Part shown: in pieces, positions 37,421-46,051 of the stretch | Layout of the letters: each line of letters begins with the position of its first letter | Position numbering within the stretch: position 1 is the stretch's first letter | Origin: Acidimicrobiales bacterium | GTDB taxonomy: Bacteria > Actinomycetota > Acidimicrobiia > Acidimicrobiales > JADJXE01 | Direction of reading: 5' to 3' | Length of the DNA stretch: 64,000 nt | Assembly: GCA_016716005.1 (NCBI GenBank) | Contig: JADJXE010000001.1 | Coordinates: 2,307,001-2,371,000 of the forward strand | The notes under the pieces: model-generated | What the model was told of the DNA's origin: nothing | Databases searched by the model: none | Seen by the model: the letters and a program-made list of their open reading frames with translations, nothing else | Made by a program: the position numbers and the translations under genes

Positions 37421-38470
37421 TCAGCGGTGGCGTCGCCGGAGCGAGGCGTCGCGCAGGTGGGGCGGCTCCCACATGGCCTCGCCGGGCTGCACCGTGGAGC
37501 CCGGGGGCACCAGCTCGTCGATGCGGTCGAGCACCGCCGGTGGGAGGCGGTGATCGTCGGCGCCGAGCAGGCGTTCGAGCTGGTCCATGGTGCGGGGGCC
37601 GATGATCGCCGACGTGACGGCGGGGTGCTCCAGCACCCAGGCCAGGGCCAGGTGGGCCAGCGGCAGGCCGCACTCGTCGGCCAGCAGCTGGAGGTGCTCG
37701 ACCAGGTCGAGCTTGCGCTGGTTGTGGGGGTCGGAGAGGTCGAAGCGGCCGGGCTGGACGGCGGCCCGACCCTCGGTGCGCTGCTCCATGCCGTGGCGGT
37801 ACGCGCCCGACAACCAGCCGCCGTTCAGGGGGCTCCACACGATGGCGCCCATGCCGTAGCGGTGCACCGCCGGGAGCAGGTCGCGCTCCACCCAGCGCAC
37901 GAGGATGGAGTACGGGGGCTGCTCGCACTGGAAGCGCTCGCGGTGGCGCTCGTCGGCGATCCACTGGGCCTCGACGATCTGGTCGGCCGGGAAGGTCGAG
38001 GAGCCGAAGGCCCGGATCTTCCCCTGGTGGAGCAGGTCGGAGAGCGCGCCGAGGGTCTCGTCGATCTCGGTGGAAGGGTCGGGCCGGTGGATCTGGTAGA
38101 GGTCGATCCAGTCGGTGTCGAGCCGGCGCAGGCTGTCCTCGCAGGCCCGGACGATGTGGCGGCGGCTGTTGCCGTGGGTGTTGGGAGCCGGGTGCGGGGC
38201 GAAGGGCCCGGTCGCCACGGGGAAGTGGCACTTGGTGGCCAGGATGACGTCGTCGCGCCGGGCCCTGATCGCCTTGCCGGTGATCACCTCGCTCTCGCCG
38301 GCCGAGTACACGTCGGCGGTGTCGACGAAGTTGATGCCCGCGTCGAGGGCCCGGTCGATGATGCGGGCGCAGTCGTCGTGGTCGGGGTTCCCCCAGGGGC
38401 CGAACATCATGCTGCCCAGGCAGAGCGTGGACACCTTCATGCCGGTGCGGCCGAGCGTGCGGTAGGGCAT
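37421..38470 (-). CDS. Aldo/keto reductase
   Basis: NADPH-dependent oxidoreductase with a TIM barrel, 349 residues. It starts MPYRTLGRTGMKVSTLCLGS and keeps the family landmarks: INFVDTADVYSAGESE with catalytic Asp/Tyr, VILATKCHFP with catalytic Lys, DWIDLYQIHRPDP with catalytic His, and AIIGPRTMDQLERLL near the cofactor site. The 5'-most gene of a three-gene run with a thioesterase-like and a DUF4262 protein. The substrate is not predictable. Confidence 0.9.
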   Translation of the reverse strand: MPYRTLGRTGMKVSTLCLGSMMFGPWGNPDHDDCARIIDRALDAGINFVDTADVYSAGESEVITGKAIRARRDDVILATKCHFPVATGPFAPHPAPNTHGNSRRHIVRACEDSLRRLDTDWIDLYQIHRPDPSTEIDETLGALSDLLHQGKIRAFGSSTFPADQIVEAQWIADERHRERFQCEQPPYSILVRWVERDLLPAVHRYGMGAIVWSPLNGGWLSGAYRHGMEQRTEGRAAVQPGRFDLSDPHNQRKLDLVEHLQLLADECGLPLAHLALAWVLEHPAVTSAIIGPRTMDQLERLLGADDHRLPPAVLDRIDELVPPGSTVQPGEAMWEPPHLRDASLRRRHR

Positions 38471-38529
38471 GGGGCACCGTACCCGGGTGGCCGCTGCTCG
38501 GCCGCGCCCGAAGGTGCGGTCGTCGCGGC

Positions 38530-39093
38530 TCAGGTGGCGGGTCGGGCCCGGGCCTCGATCCCGGCGTCGCCCAGCGCGGTCACCAGGTCCTGGGCCTCGG
38601 CCAGGGTGAGGCCGCTGCGGATCACCGGGTAGGGCGGCCCGCCCGCGTCGACCATCGCGAAGCCCTCGAAGCCGTCGGCCTGCAGCCGCTCGACCTGGCG
38701 CTCGGCGTTGGCCCGCTCGTTGAACACCCCGGCGACCACCTCGGCCGGCGCGGTGCCGGGCCCCGGGGCCACCGTCGTCGAGGGGGCCGGGGCGGTGGTC
38801 GTCGTGGTCGTCGTCGCAGTCGTGGCGGTGGTGGACGTGCTCGTGGTGGTCGGTGGGCGGGCGGTGGCGGTGCTGCTGGCCGGCGAGGAGGTGGCCGCCG
38901 TCGTCGTCGTCGGGAACGACGTGGAGACCGTTGTCGTGGCGGCGGGGCGGTCCGTCTCGCCCCCGGCGCCGGTGAGGAGCAGCACCGCCACCGCGGCACC
39001 CAGCGCGAGCACGGCCCCGAGGAGCACCCACACGATCGGGCTGGTCGGGCTGCGGTGCGGCGGGGCCACGCCGACGGAGTCTCGCGGACGCAT
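38530..39093 (-). CDS. Single-pass membrane protein with Thr-rich linker and SPOR-like domain
   Basis: A 187-residue protein. One TM helix (PIVWVLLGAVLALGAAVAVL) near residue 20-45 is followed by about 65 residues made mostly of Thr, Ser, Ala and Pro. It ends in a roughly 75-residue domain VVAGVFNERANAERQVERLQ ... FAMVDAGGPPYPVIRSGLTL, which resembles a SPOR peptidoglycan-binding fold (AER/QVERLQADGF pattern). The topology places that domain outside the membrane, suggesting a cell-wall role. SPOR assignment is by pattern only. It is divergent from ppk2. Confidence 0.65.
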   Translation of the reverse strand: MRPRDSVGVAPPHRSPTSPIVWVLLGAVLALGAAVAVLLLTGAGGETDRPAATTTVSTSFPTTTTAATSSPASSTATARPPTTTSTSTTATTATTTTTTTAPAPSTTVAPGPGTAPAEVVAGVFNERANAERQVERLQADGFEGFAMVDAGGPPYPVIRSGLTLAEAQDLVTALGDAGIEARARPAT

Positions 39094-39195
39094 CGCCGGT
39101 GCCCGGCGATGCTGCGCGGCCCGTCGGGCCGGGACGCGCCGCCGCCTTCACCGTGCGCCCCCCGCTCGCTCGCCCCGGCAGGGGATGATGGGCCC

Positions 39196-40068
39196 ATGGC
39201 CGAGCACGACAAGCATCACAAGGACCACGAGCACGGTGGCGGCAAGCCGGGCCCGAGCTGGGAGGAGGAGCCGATCCGCGACGAGAGGGACCTCCCCGTG
39301 CCGCCCAAGATGGCGACCAAGGACTACGAGGCCGAGCTCCTCCGGCTGCAGATCGAGCTGGTGAAGGCCCAGCGTTGGGTGATCGGCACGGGCCAGCGCG
39401 TGGTTCTCGTGTTCGAGGGCCGCGACACCGCGGGCAAGGGCGGCACGATCCAGCGGTTCATGGAGCACCTGAACCCGCGGTTCGCCCGCCACGTCGCCCT
39501 CCCGACGCCCAACGAGACCGAGAAGGGCCAGTGGTACTTCCAGCGCTACGTGGCCCAGCTGCCCACCGCGGGCGAGCTCGCGCTCTTCGACCGCTCCTGG
39601 TACAACCGGGCCGGCGTCGAGCGGGTGATGGGCTTCTGCACCCCCGAGCAGTACATCCGGTTCCTCCGGCAGGCTCCCGAGTTCGAGGAGTGGCTGGTCG
39701 ACGACGGCGTCCGGCTGTTCAAGCTGTGGCTCGCCATCAACAGGGGCGAGCAGAAGCGGCGCCTCGAGGCCCGCAAGGACGATCCGCTGAAGACCTGGAA
39801 GCTCAGCCCCATGGACGCTCAGGCGACGCAGCGCTTCGACGCCTACACACAGGCCCGCCAGGCCATGTTCGCGGCCACCGACACCGCGGTGGCGCCGTGG
39901 ACGGTGGTCAACGCCAACAACAAGAAGCGGGCCCGGCTCAACGTCATCCGCCACGTGCTGTCGGCCCTTCCGTACGAGGGGAAGGACACCTCGGTGGTGC
40001 AGCCGCCGGACCCGACGATCGTGGCCCCGGCACGCGAGGTGTTCGAGCCGATGACCTGGCAGGGCTGA
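39196..40068 (+). CDS. ppk2: Polyphosphate kinase 2 (class I-like)
   Basis: Polyphosphate-dependent nucleotide kinase, 290 residues. It carries Walker A VFEGRDTAGKGGTIQRFMEH, Walker B ELALFDRSWYNRAGVERVMG and the lid region RKDDPLKTWKLSPMD. One PPK2 domain is present, the class I architecture that usually phosphorylates nucleoside diphosphates with polyP. A His/Asp/Lys-rich N-terminus (EHDKHHKDHEHGGG) of about 15 residues could bind metal. Start ATG 39196. It stands alone, divergent from the SPOR-like gene. Confidence 0.93.
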   Translation: MAEHDKHHKDHEHGGGKPGPSWEEEPIRDERDLPVPPKMATKDYEAELLRLQIELVKAQRWVIGTGQRVVLVFEGRDTAGKGGTIQRFMEHLNPRFARHVALPTPNETEKGQWYFQRYVAQLPTAGELALFDRSWYNRAGVERVMGFCTPEQYIRFLRQAPEFEEWLVDDGVRLFKLWLAINRGEQKRRLEARKDDPLKTWKLSPMDAQATQRFDAYTQARQAMFAATDTAVAPWTVVNANNKKRARLNVIRHVLSALPYEGKDTSVVQPPDPTIVAPAREVFEPMTWQG

Positions 40069-40081
40069 CGTCCGGGCCGGG

Positions 40082-41155
40082 TCAGCGGCCGGGGTTCGCC
40101 GAGCGGCCGGCGAAGCGGCCGGCGGGCCTGACCTCGCGGTACGCGGCCACCACCGTGGCCAGCTGGGCCGGGCTGGCACCGTGGAGGATGACGCCGTCGG
40201 CGCCGGCCGCCAGCTGGTCGAGCACCCGCTGGGCGCACACCTCGGCCGGGCCCACGGCCGCCGGCAGCCACTCGTCGGGGACGAGCGTGGCGATGTGCTC
40301 GAGCTGGTCGACGGTGGCCACCGCGTCGATGGCGCCGGGCACGGCCCGCACGACGTCGTCGGCCCGGAAGCGGGCCAGCACGGCCGGGTCCCAGCCGTTG
40401 ACGGCCACCAGGGCGTCGCCGTACACCTGCAGGTAGGTGGCCATGCGGCCCACCAGGCCGCGGAGCCGCTCCTCCTCGGAGCGGTCGCACAGGGTGGCCA
40501 GCACGGCCCACACCAGGACCCGTCCGGGGTCGCGGCCGGCCTCCTCCTCGCCGAGGCGCACCTGGTGCACGCAGCGGGCCAGGGCCTCGTCGGTGAAGAA
40601 GGTGTGCAGGATCACCCCGTCGGCCACCCGCCCGGCCCAGCGCATCGTCTGCGGCCCGAGGGCGGCGATCATCACGGGGATGTCGAGGTCGAACGCAGGG
40701 TCGAGTCGCAGGAAGGGGTAGCGCCCCGCCGGCCCGTCGTGGCCGAGGATCGTCTCGCCGCGCCACAGCCGCCGGTAGAGGCCGATGGCGTCCTCCATGC
40801 CCGCCATGGTGATCCGGGGCACGCCGATGGCGTCGAGGAGCGGGGTGATGCCCCGCCCGAGGCCGAGGGCGAAGCGACCGCCGGTGAGGGCGTGCATCGT
40901 GCTGGCCCACGAGGCCGTCACGATGGGGTGCCGGGTGGGGTGGTTCGTCACCCCGGTGGCGAGGCCCAGCGTGGTCGACACCGCCGCGGCCGCCCCGGTG
41001 AGCGAGGCCGCCTCCTTCACGTTGAACCGCTCCGAGATGAAGCACGAGCCGAGCCCCAGGGCCTCGGCCTCGCGCACCTCGTCGAGCAGCGCGACGGGCG
41101 AGTCGACGTGCCCGGCGAGGCCGTAGAAGCCCAGCTCCACCAGCGGATCGGTCAT
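40082..41155 (-). CDS. LLM-class (F420-type) oxidoreductase
   Basis: Luciferase-like flavin/F420-dependent oxidoreductase, 357 residues. Motifs: LVELGFYGLAGHVDSPVALL, EAEALGLGSCFISERFNVKE, LATGVTNHPTRHPIVTASWA, LTGGRFALGLGRGITPLLDA and PVMIAALGPQTMRWAGRVAD. F420 use is inferred from resemblance to actinobacterial TIGR-type LLM proteins and cannot be proven from sequence. GGAGG lies 8-9 nt before ATG 41155; the earlier GTG at 41164 overlaps that site. It is 13 bp from ppk2 and convergent with it. A second LLM protein is at 45076-46044. Confidence 0.85.
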   Translation of the reverse strand: MTDPLVELGFYGLAGHVDSPVALLDEVREAEALGLGSCFISERFNVKEAASLTGAAAAVSTTLGLATGVTNHPTRHPIVTASWASTMHALTGGRFALGLGRGITPLLDAIGVPRITMAGMEDAIGLYRRLWRGETILGHDGPAGRYPFLRLDPAFDLDIPVMIAALGPQTMRWAGRVADGVILHTFFTDEALARCVHQVRLGEEEAGRDPGRVLVWAVLATLCDRSEEERLRGLVGRMATYLQVYGDALVAVNGWDPAVLARFRADDVVRAVPGAIDAVATVDQLEHIATLVPDEWLPAAVGPAEVCAQRVLDQLAAGADGVILHGASPAQLATVVAAYREVRPAGRFAGRSANPGR

Positions 41156-41271
41156 GGGGTGCACCTCCGGGGGTGGCGCCCGAGCAGCGCCACCTTTCGC
41201 ATCACTGAACAGAAATGGCGTCTCGTCGTACGGTAGAGGTGTTCATGCCCGTCCACACGAGGAGGATCGTG

Positions 41272-41667
41272 ATGGCGACCGCACAGCAACGTCAGGGTGA
41301 GGGATGGCTCGTCTTCGCGGCGATCATGCTGTTCTTCGCCGGGTTCGGGCGGGTCATCGACGCCTTCTGGGCGTTCAAGTACAACGACGACTACCCCCGC
41401 TTCGAGGCCGTGCTGTTCGACGGCAACCTCGGCGGCTACGGGTGGATCTGGCTGATCATGGGCCTGCTGCTGATCGCCGCCGGCTTCGGGGTGCTGCAGC
41501 GGGCGCAGTGGGCCCGCTGGTTCGGGATCATCGTGGCCGCGGTCGCCGGCATCGCCGGCCTGTCCTGGATCTACTTCCAGCCGCTGTGGTCGATCCTCGC
41601 GGTCATCGTCAACGTGCTGATCATCTACGCGCTGGCGGTCTACGGCGAGCGCGAGCCGGTGGCCTGA
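41272..41667 (+). CDS. Small four-helix membrane protein (DUF7144-like)
   Basis: A 131-residue membrane protein with four hydrophobic segments: GWLVFAAIMLFFAGFGRVID, WIWLIMGLLLIAAGFGVLQR, ARWFGIIVAAVAGIAGLSWI and PLWSILAVIVNVLIIYALAV. This is the DUF7144-type pattern of actinobacterial proteins with unknown function. GGAGG at 41261-41265 supports ATG 41272. TACGGT at 41229-41234 is a possible -10. Divergent from the LLM gene. Confidence 0.7.
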   Translation: MATAQQRQGEGWLVFAAIMLFFAGFGRVIDAFWAFKYNDDYPRFEAVLFDGNLGGYGWIWLIMGLLLIAAGFGVLQRAQWARWFGIIVAAVAGIAGLSWIYFQPLWSILAVIVNVLIIYALAVYGEREPVA

Positions 41668-41674
41668 CCGAGGA

Positions 41675-41797
41675 TCAGAGGTCGGAGTCGTCGCCCTGCT
41701 CGTAGCGGCGCTGGCGCTGCCGGAAGATCACGAACACGACCACGAGCAGCACGGCGATGCCGGCGAACAGGAGAGCCCCCACGTACACGGGGTGCAT
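41675..41797 (-). CDS. 40-residue single-pass membrane peptide
   Basis: A short gene reading MHPVYVGALLFAGIAVLLVV, then VFVIFRQRQRRYEQGDDSDL and a stop. It is one hydrophobic helix followed by an Arg-rich and then acidic tail, which predicts N-out/C-in orientation by the positive-inside rule. The codons have the usual G/C third positions and both ends fit exactly between neighbours (8 bp from the DUF7144-like stop). No homology is recognised. It could be real or chance, but composition and position favour a gene. Confidence 0.5.
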   Translation of the reverse strand: MHPVYVGALLFAGIAVLLVVVFVIFRQRQRRYEQGDDSDL

Positions 41798-41852
41798 CAG
41801 AGCACACCGGCGGTCCGCCTCGGGTGTCGCCGCCCCCGCAGGCGGGTGCCCG

Positions 41853-43205
41853 CTACCGCTGGCTGTCTCGTCGCGAGCGCTTGACTGCGTACATGGCGGC
41901 GTCGGCCCGGGCGAGGAGCACCTCGGCCGTGGTGACGGTGTGGGTGGCCGCCGAGCCGATGCTCATCCCGAGCGGTACCCGGCTGTCGACGCCGGCGACG
42001 GCCGCGGCGAGGCGCGACGCCAGGCGCTCGACGTCGTCGGCGTCGGTCACGTCGGTCATGAGCACGAGGAACTCGTCGCCGCCGTAGCGGGCGACGACGT
42101 CGTCGGCGCGCACCTCGCGCGAGAGCCGCTCGGCCACCTCGACGAGGGCGCGGTCACCGGCGTCGTGGCCGCAGGTGTCGTTGAGCTGCTTGAAGCCGTC
42201 GAGGTCGCCGAGCAGCAGGGCGACCCCGCGCCGGCGGCCGGAGCCCAGGTGGCGGAGCTCCTCGTCGATGAGGTCGACGGCGCGGCGGCGGTTCACCAGC
42301 CCGGTGAGGGGGTCGTGCAGCGCGGCGTGGTGGGTCATGGCGTCGGTCTCGGCCCGGCGCAGCGACGACAGGAGCACGTCGACCAGGGCCTGGACCGTGC
42401 CGGTGTTGGCGTCGTCCCACTCGTCGGTCCGCTCGGACCAGCCGAGGCGCAGCACGTGCTCCGGGCCGCGCCGGCCGAGCAGTGGCACGTCGACCACCAT
42501 CCGCAGCCCGGCGGCGCGGAAGGCGCCGGCGACCGCTCCCGGAAGGTCGTCGACGTCGGGGGCGACCACGCACGGCGAGCGGGCGACGTCGTCGCCCGTC
42601 CACCAGGGTGGGACGACGTCGGTCGCGTCGCTCGGGAAGGCCAGCTGCACGCTCGGCGGTGAGACGTCGAGCGACAGCAGCTGCGCGAGCTCGGCGTGCA
42701 GCACTCCGCACAGGCTGCGGAGCGCGCTCCGTGTGACGTCGGCCAGCAGCTGCCAGGGCGACCCCGCGCAGCGGACGGCCACGCGCGCGAGGAGCGACTC
42801 GAGCTCGAGGCGGCGGGCCGCGAACGCGGCGTGCTCGCCCGTCGGGCGCAGGGCCAGCACCACGACCGTCCCCAGGTCGTCGACGTCGAACAGCTGGCCG
42901 GGGCGGGCGTCAGCCTCGGCCCATCCCTGCGGGGTGCGCAGCCGGATGCGGGCCGCGGCGTGCTCCCTCGTGGAGCGCTGCGCTTCGGCCAGGCCGCCAG
43001 CGGCGTAGGCGAGGTCGTCGGGATGGACCCACTCCAGAGCGCTGGTGCCCTCGAGGGCGCTCGGGTCGACCCCGAGGGCGGCGGCCGCCGCGCCGGAGCA
43101 GAACCGAACGGTGAAGGCGTCGTCGAGCAGGACCAGCACGTCGGGGCAGTGCTCGGCGACGGCCGCGGCGATGCGCTCCCGCTGGTCGCCCGGCTCTGCC
43201 GTCAC
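41853..43205 (-). CDS. Diguanylate cyclase with PAS and GAF-like sensor domains
   Basis: Predicted c-di-GMP synthase of 450 residues with no membrane helix. Residues about 10-115 look like PAS (DVLVLLDDAFTVRFCSGAAA, EWVHPDDLAYAAGG). About 120-280 looks like GAF (LARVAVRCAGSPWQLLADVT). About 285-445 is GGDEF. The active-site motif GGDEF is intact in VARYGGDEFLVLM, and an RxxD inhibitory site (RADD) stands five residues before it, so product inhibition is likely. LHDPLTGLVNRRRAVDLIDE opens the domain. GGAGG lies 6 nt before GTG 43205. The signal sensed is unknown. Confidence 0.9.
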   Translation of the reverse strand: MTAEPGDQRERIAAAVAEHCPDVLVLLDDAFTVRFCSGAAAAALGVDPSALEGTSALEWVHPDDLAYAAGGLAEAQRSTREHAAARIRLRTPQGWAEADARPGQLFDVDDLGTVVVLALRPTGEHAAFAARRLELESLLARVAVRCAGSPWQLLADVTRSALRSLCGVLHAELAQLLSLDVSPPSVQLAFPSDATDVVPPWWTGDDVARSPCVVAPDVDDLPGAVAGAFRAAGLRMVVDVPLLGRRGPEHVLRLGWSERTDEWDDANTGTVQALVDVLLSSLRRAETDAMTHHAALHDPLTGLVNRRRAVDLIDEELRHLGSGRRRGVALLLGDLDGFKQLNDTCGHDAGDRALVEVAERLSREVRADDVVARYGGDEFLVLMTDVTDADDVERLASRLAAAVAGVDSRVPLGMSIGSAATHTVTTAEVLLARADAAMYAVKRSRRDSQR

Positions 43206-43361
43206 CGTGCACCTCCGCCCTCGCCGCGGCCCGCCCGGAAGCCCGGGGCGCCGCCGCCGGAGCCTACCGAGCGGACCGGCGACGCGGGCTGCCGGGGTGC
43301 CACCCGGTCGCGACCGTGCGAGCGCCCTAGTGTCGTCCCCACCCGTGACAGGAGGCGACCG

Positions 43362-44039
43362 ATGACCCGACACCGCGTGCTGCTGGCGGCCGCGCTGGCC
43401 GTGGCGCTGAGCCTCGTCGCTGCCTCGTGCGGTGACGACGACGACGACGCCGTCACCGACACGACGGCGGCCGCCAGCGACACGACCGTGGCCGCCACCG
43501 ACACCACGACGGCGAGCGGCGTCGACCCGGCCGCCGCCCTGGACGAGCTGGCCCAGAGCATGGGGCCGGACACGGTGTCGTCGGGGCCGGTCGCCGCGCC
43601 GCCGGGCCAGCCCTTCACCGAGGTGGCCCTGCTCGTGAGCGGGACGCAGGCGTCGGTGCACGTGTTCGACCCCGGGCTCGGGCGATGGGAGGACCAGCAG
43701 ACGATCACCCTCGCCCCGAGCGTGATCGCGGGCTCCTCGGTCCCCTCGGCCGATCTGACCGGGTCGGGCTGGCCGTCGTTCCTGGTCGACCTGCAGGGGG
43801 CCGACGCGGTGGAGAACGCCGTGATCGCCACGACCGACGACGGCGGCACGTGGGAGTCGGTGCCCTTCCAGGGCGGCGGCGACCTCCCGGCCGGGCCGGT
43901 CGTGCCGACCTTCGGGAAGATCGTCGACGGGTCGCTCGTGACCTCCCAGAACGACTGCGTCCCCGACTGCGCGTCCGGCACCGACACCGAGGTCACCTGG
44001 GTGTACCAAGACGGCACGTTCGTGCCCGAGGGCTCGTAG
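43362..44039 (+). CDS. Lipoprotein with possible beta-propeller (BNR-like) fragment
   Basis: A 225-residue secreted lipoprotein. The signal peptide VLLAAALAVALSLVAASC ends in a lipobox Cys near residue 24, followed by DDDDD and a Thr/Ala-rich linker. The body contains PFTEVALLVSGTQASVHVFD, VIATTDDGGTWESVPFQGGG and NDCVPDCASGTDTEVTWVYQ. TDDGGTWESV resembles an Asp-box as in sialidase-type repeats, but only one is clear. GGAGG lies 6 nt before ATG 43362. Function unknown. Confidence 0.7.
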   Translation: MTRHRVLLAAALAVALSLVAASCGDDDDDAVTDTTAAASDTTVAATDTTTASGVDPAAALDELAQSMGPDTVSSGPVAAPPGQPFTEVALLVSGTQASVHVFDPGLGRWEDQQTITLAPSVIAGSSVPSADLTGSGWPSFLVDLQGADAVENAVIATTDDGGTWESVPFQGGGDLPAGPVVPTFGKIVDGSLVTSQNDCVPDCASGTDTEVTWVYQDGTFVPEGS

Positions 44040-44116
44040 TCCGCGCCGCACGCGCCGTCGGCTGGTCCGTCCCGGACGGGGCCGAGCGGGTCGAACGGTC
44101 CGGCCCGTGGCCGTTC

Positions 44117-44956
44117 GTGACCCGCGAGCTCGTCCGCGCCGGCGATGGCGGCCTGGTCGAGCTCACGTCGCGGCGGGCACGCAAGCGGCTGCCGTCACGC
44201 CCGCCCGGCGCGTCGGGCCCGACGCGCGGCGCGTGGCACGGCCGGGGCGTGGTGTGGGCGCCGGGGCGGCTCGGCTGGTGGATCGGTGTGCTGTTCATGG
44301 TCGGCTCGGCGTGCTTCGCCGTGGCGTCCCTGCCCGGCGTGTCGTCGGTCGCGCCGGCCGGGGTCGTCGGCACGACCTACTTCGTCGGCTCGGTCTTCTT
44401 CACGTCGGCCGCCTACCTGCAGTACGTGGAGTCGGTCAACACACCGGCGAGGACGTCGGGCGGGCGGCGCCGGGTCCGGCTCCTCGCCTGGCAACCGCAG
44501 CGGATCGACTGGTGGGCCAGCGCGGTGCAGCTGGTCGGGACCCTCTGGTTCAACGTCAGCACCTTCGAGGCCATGGCCTCGGGCCTCGGTGCCCGCCAGC
44601 AGGACCTCCGGGTCTGGACGCCCGACCTCCTGGGATCGGTCTGCTTCCTGGTGTCGAGCTGGCTGGCGGTGGGCGAGGTGTGTCACCGCTGGTGGCGCTG
44701 GTCGGGCCGCGACACGCCGTGGTGGATCGCGAACCTGAACCTGATCGGGTCCGTGTGGTTCATGGCCTCCGCACTGGCCGCGTTCGTGGCTCCGGACACC
44801 GGGGACCTCCTCGACGCGGCCCTGGCCAACTCGGGCACCCTGCTGGGAGCGGTGTGCTTCTTCTGGGCGGCCCGCCTGCTGCTGGTGGAGCTGGCCGATG
44901 CGCCCGTCGAGGCGGCGGCGGGCCGGCACGCGAGGAGCCGATCGCCCGAGCGGTGA
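44117..44956 (+). CDS. Membrane protein with internal YrhK-like repeats
   Basis: A 279-residue membrane protein whose helices fall into a repeated pattern. Three units are visible. Each has a first helix of the type WWxxxxxLxGSxxFxxxS (RLGWWIGVLFMVGSACFAVA; DWWASAVQLVGTLWFNVS; TPWWIANLNLIGSVWFMAS). A second helix follows with GSVxFxxxSxL and an E-like end (TYFVGSVFFTSAAYLQYVES; DLLGSVCFLVSSWLAVGE; GTLLGAVCFFWAARLLLVE). The pattern recalls the YrhK domain. The only in-frame start after the preceding stop is GTG 44117. Function unknown. A palindromic repeat follows the gene. Confidence 0.65.
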   Translation: MTRELVRAGDGGLVELTSRRARKRLPSRPPGASGPTRGAWHGRGVVWAPGRLGWWIGVLFMVGSACFAVASLPGVSSVAPAGVVGTTYFVGSVFFTSAAYLQYVESVNTPARTSGGRRRVRLLAWQPQRIDWWASAVQLVGTLWFNVSTFEAMASGLGARQQDLRVWTPDLLGSVCFLVSSWLAVGEVCHRWWRWSGRDTPWWIANLNLIGSVWFMASALAAFVAPDTGDLLDAALANSGTLLGAVCFFWAARLLLVELADAPVEAAAGRHARSRSPER

Positions 44957-44997
44957 TGCCTCGGGCTGATCGCCGAGTCGTGGCGCCGGCGGGCCCC

Positions 44998-45059
44998 GCT
45001 CGCCGTTCTGTGCACCGGATCGGCCGGAAAGCGATCGCTGCCGTGCGGAGAACGCGAGC
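44998..45059. repeat. Palindromic intergenic repeat, copy 2 (core 45002-45058)
   Basis: The 57-bp core shares its first 19-20 and last roughly 20 bases with copy 1 at 36023-36082, while the middle differs. GCTCGC-C-GTTCT-G-TGCAC pairs with GTGCG-G-AGAAC-GCGAGC, keeping the same G-G mismatch; one pair becomes G-U. It is located between convergent genes (44956 plus, 45076 minus), the same context as copy 1. Confidence 0.7.
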
Positions 45060-45075
45060 TGGGTCCCCCCGCCGC

Positions 45076-46044
45076 TCAGGTGCCGGCCAGGCGGGCCACC
45101 ACCGGGGCGAAGGCGTCCATGACCTCGGCGCCGACGGTGACGTAGCCGATCCCGTAGCGCTCACGCCGCTCGACGAGGAGGTCGGCGATCTGCTCGACGC
45201 CTCCGACCAGCACGTGGGGGTGCGCACCGAGCTGGCCGGGGCCGAGGCCGAGCATCCCTGCCAGCCCTGCGAGCACGCCGTCGCGGTCGTCGGTGATCAC
45301 GGTGACGTACGCGGCGATCTCGAGCTCGAGCGCGTCGAACCGAGCGCCCGCTCCCTCGCGCACCCACCCGATCTTGGTGGCCGTGCTCTCGGCGGTGCCC
45401 GACCCGAACCCCTCGGGCCCGATGCGGCCGGAGCGGTTGTCGAAGTTGAGGCTGACGATGTCGGCCCGCTCGCCGGCGAGGCGCAACACGCGGGGCGAGC
45501 CGCCACCGATCATGATCGACGGCGGCTCCGGCGGCACGGGCAGCGCCTCGAACCCGGTGGCGTGCACGTGCGTGCCCTCGATGTCGAGCGGCCCGCCGGC
45601 GAAGAACGCCCGCAGGAGGGCGACGGTCTCGGCGAGCCGGTCGATCCTCGTGCCGGCGGCGTCGAAGGCGATGCCCATCGCGCCGTACTCCTCGGCGAGC
45701 CAGCCCGCGCCCAGGCCGACCTCGAGGCGTCCGCCGGCGAACCAGCCGATCGTCGCCAGCTCCTTGGCCAGCACGACCGGCTGGTGGTAGTCGACGCACA
45801 GCACACGGCAGCCGATGCGGATCGTCGAGGTCGCCTCGGCGGCCACGGCCATGGCCGGGATGGCGGCGACCACCTGGACCGGGTGGTTGGTGGCGGCGAG
45901 GGCGGGCCCCGGTCCGAGGTAGTGGTCGGCGAGGTGGAACGCGGCGTAGCCGAGGGCCTCGGCCCGCCGAGCCTGGTCGCGCCAGTCGTCGGGCGAGGTC
46001 GGGGCGTAGGACTGGACGCCGAACCGGAACGAGCTGTGGGCCAT
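45076..46044 (-). CDS. LLM-class (F420-type) oxidoreductase
   Basis: Luciferase-like oxidoreductase of 322 residues. Landmarks are FRFGVQSYAPTSPDDWRDQA, RAEALGYAAFHLADHYLGPG, CRVLCVDYHQPVVLAKELAT, GWFAGGRLEVGLGAGWLAEE and the phosphate-binding SIMIGGGSPRVLRLAGERAD. The layout is that of actinobacterial F420-dependent LLM proteins (TIGR03621-like); the cofactor is inferred. It ends 18 bp from a palindromic repeat. The SnoaL-like gene lies 7 bp upstream of its start, so the two are probably cotranscribed. Confidence 0.85.
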   Translation of the reverse strand: MAHSSFRFGVQSYAPTSPDDWRDQARRAEALGYAAFHLADHYLGPGPALAATNHPVQVVAAIPAMAVAAEATSTIRIGCRVLCVDYHQPVVLAKELATIGWFAGGRLEVGLGAGWLAEEYGAMGIAFDAAGTRIDRLAETVALLRAFFAGGPLDIEGTHVHATGFEALPVPPEPPSIMIGGGSPRVLRLAGERADIVSLNFDNRSGRIGPEGFGSGTAESTATKIGWVREGAGARFDALELEIAAYVTVITDDRDGVLAGLAGMLGLGPGQLGAHPHVLVGGVEQIADLLVERRERYGIGYVTVGAEVMDAFAPVVARLAGT

Positions 46045-46051
46045 CTGGTCG

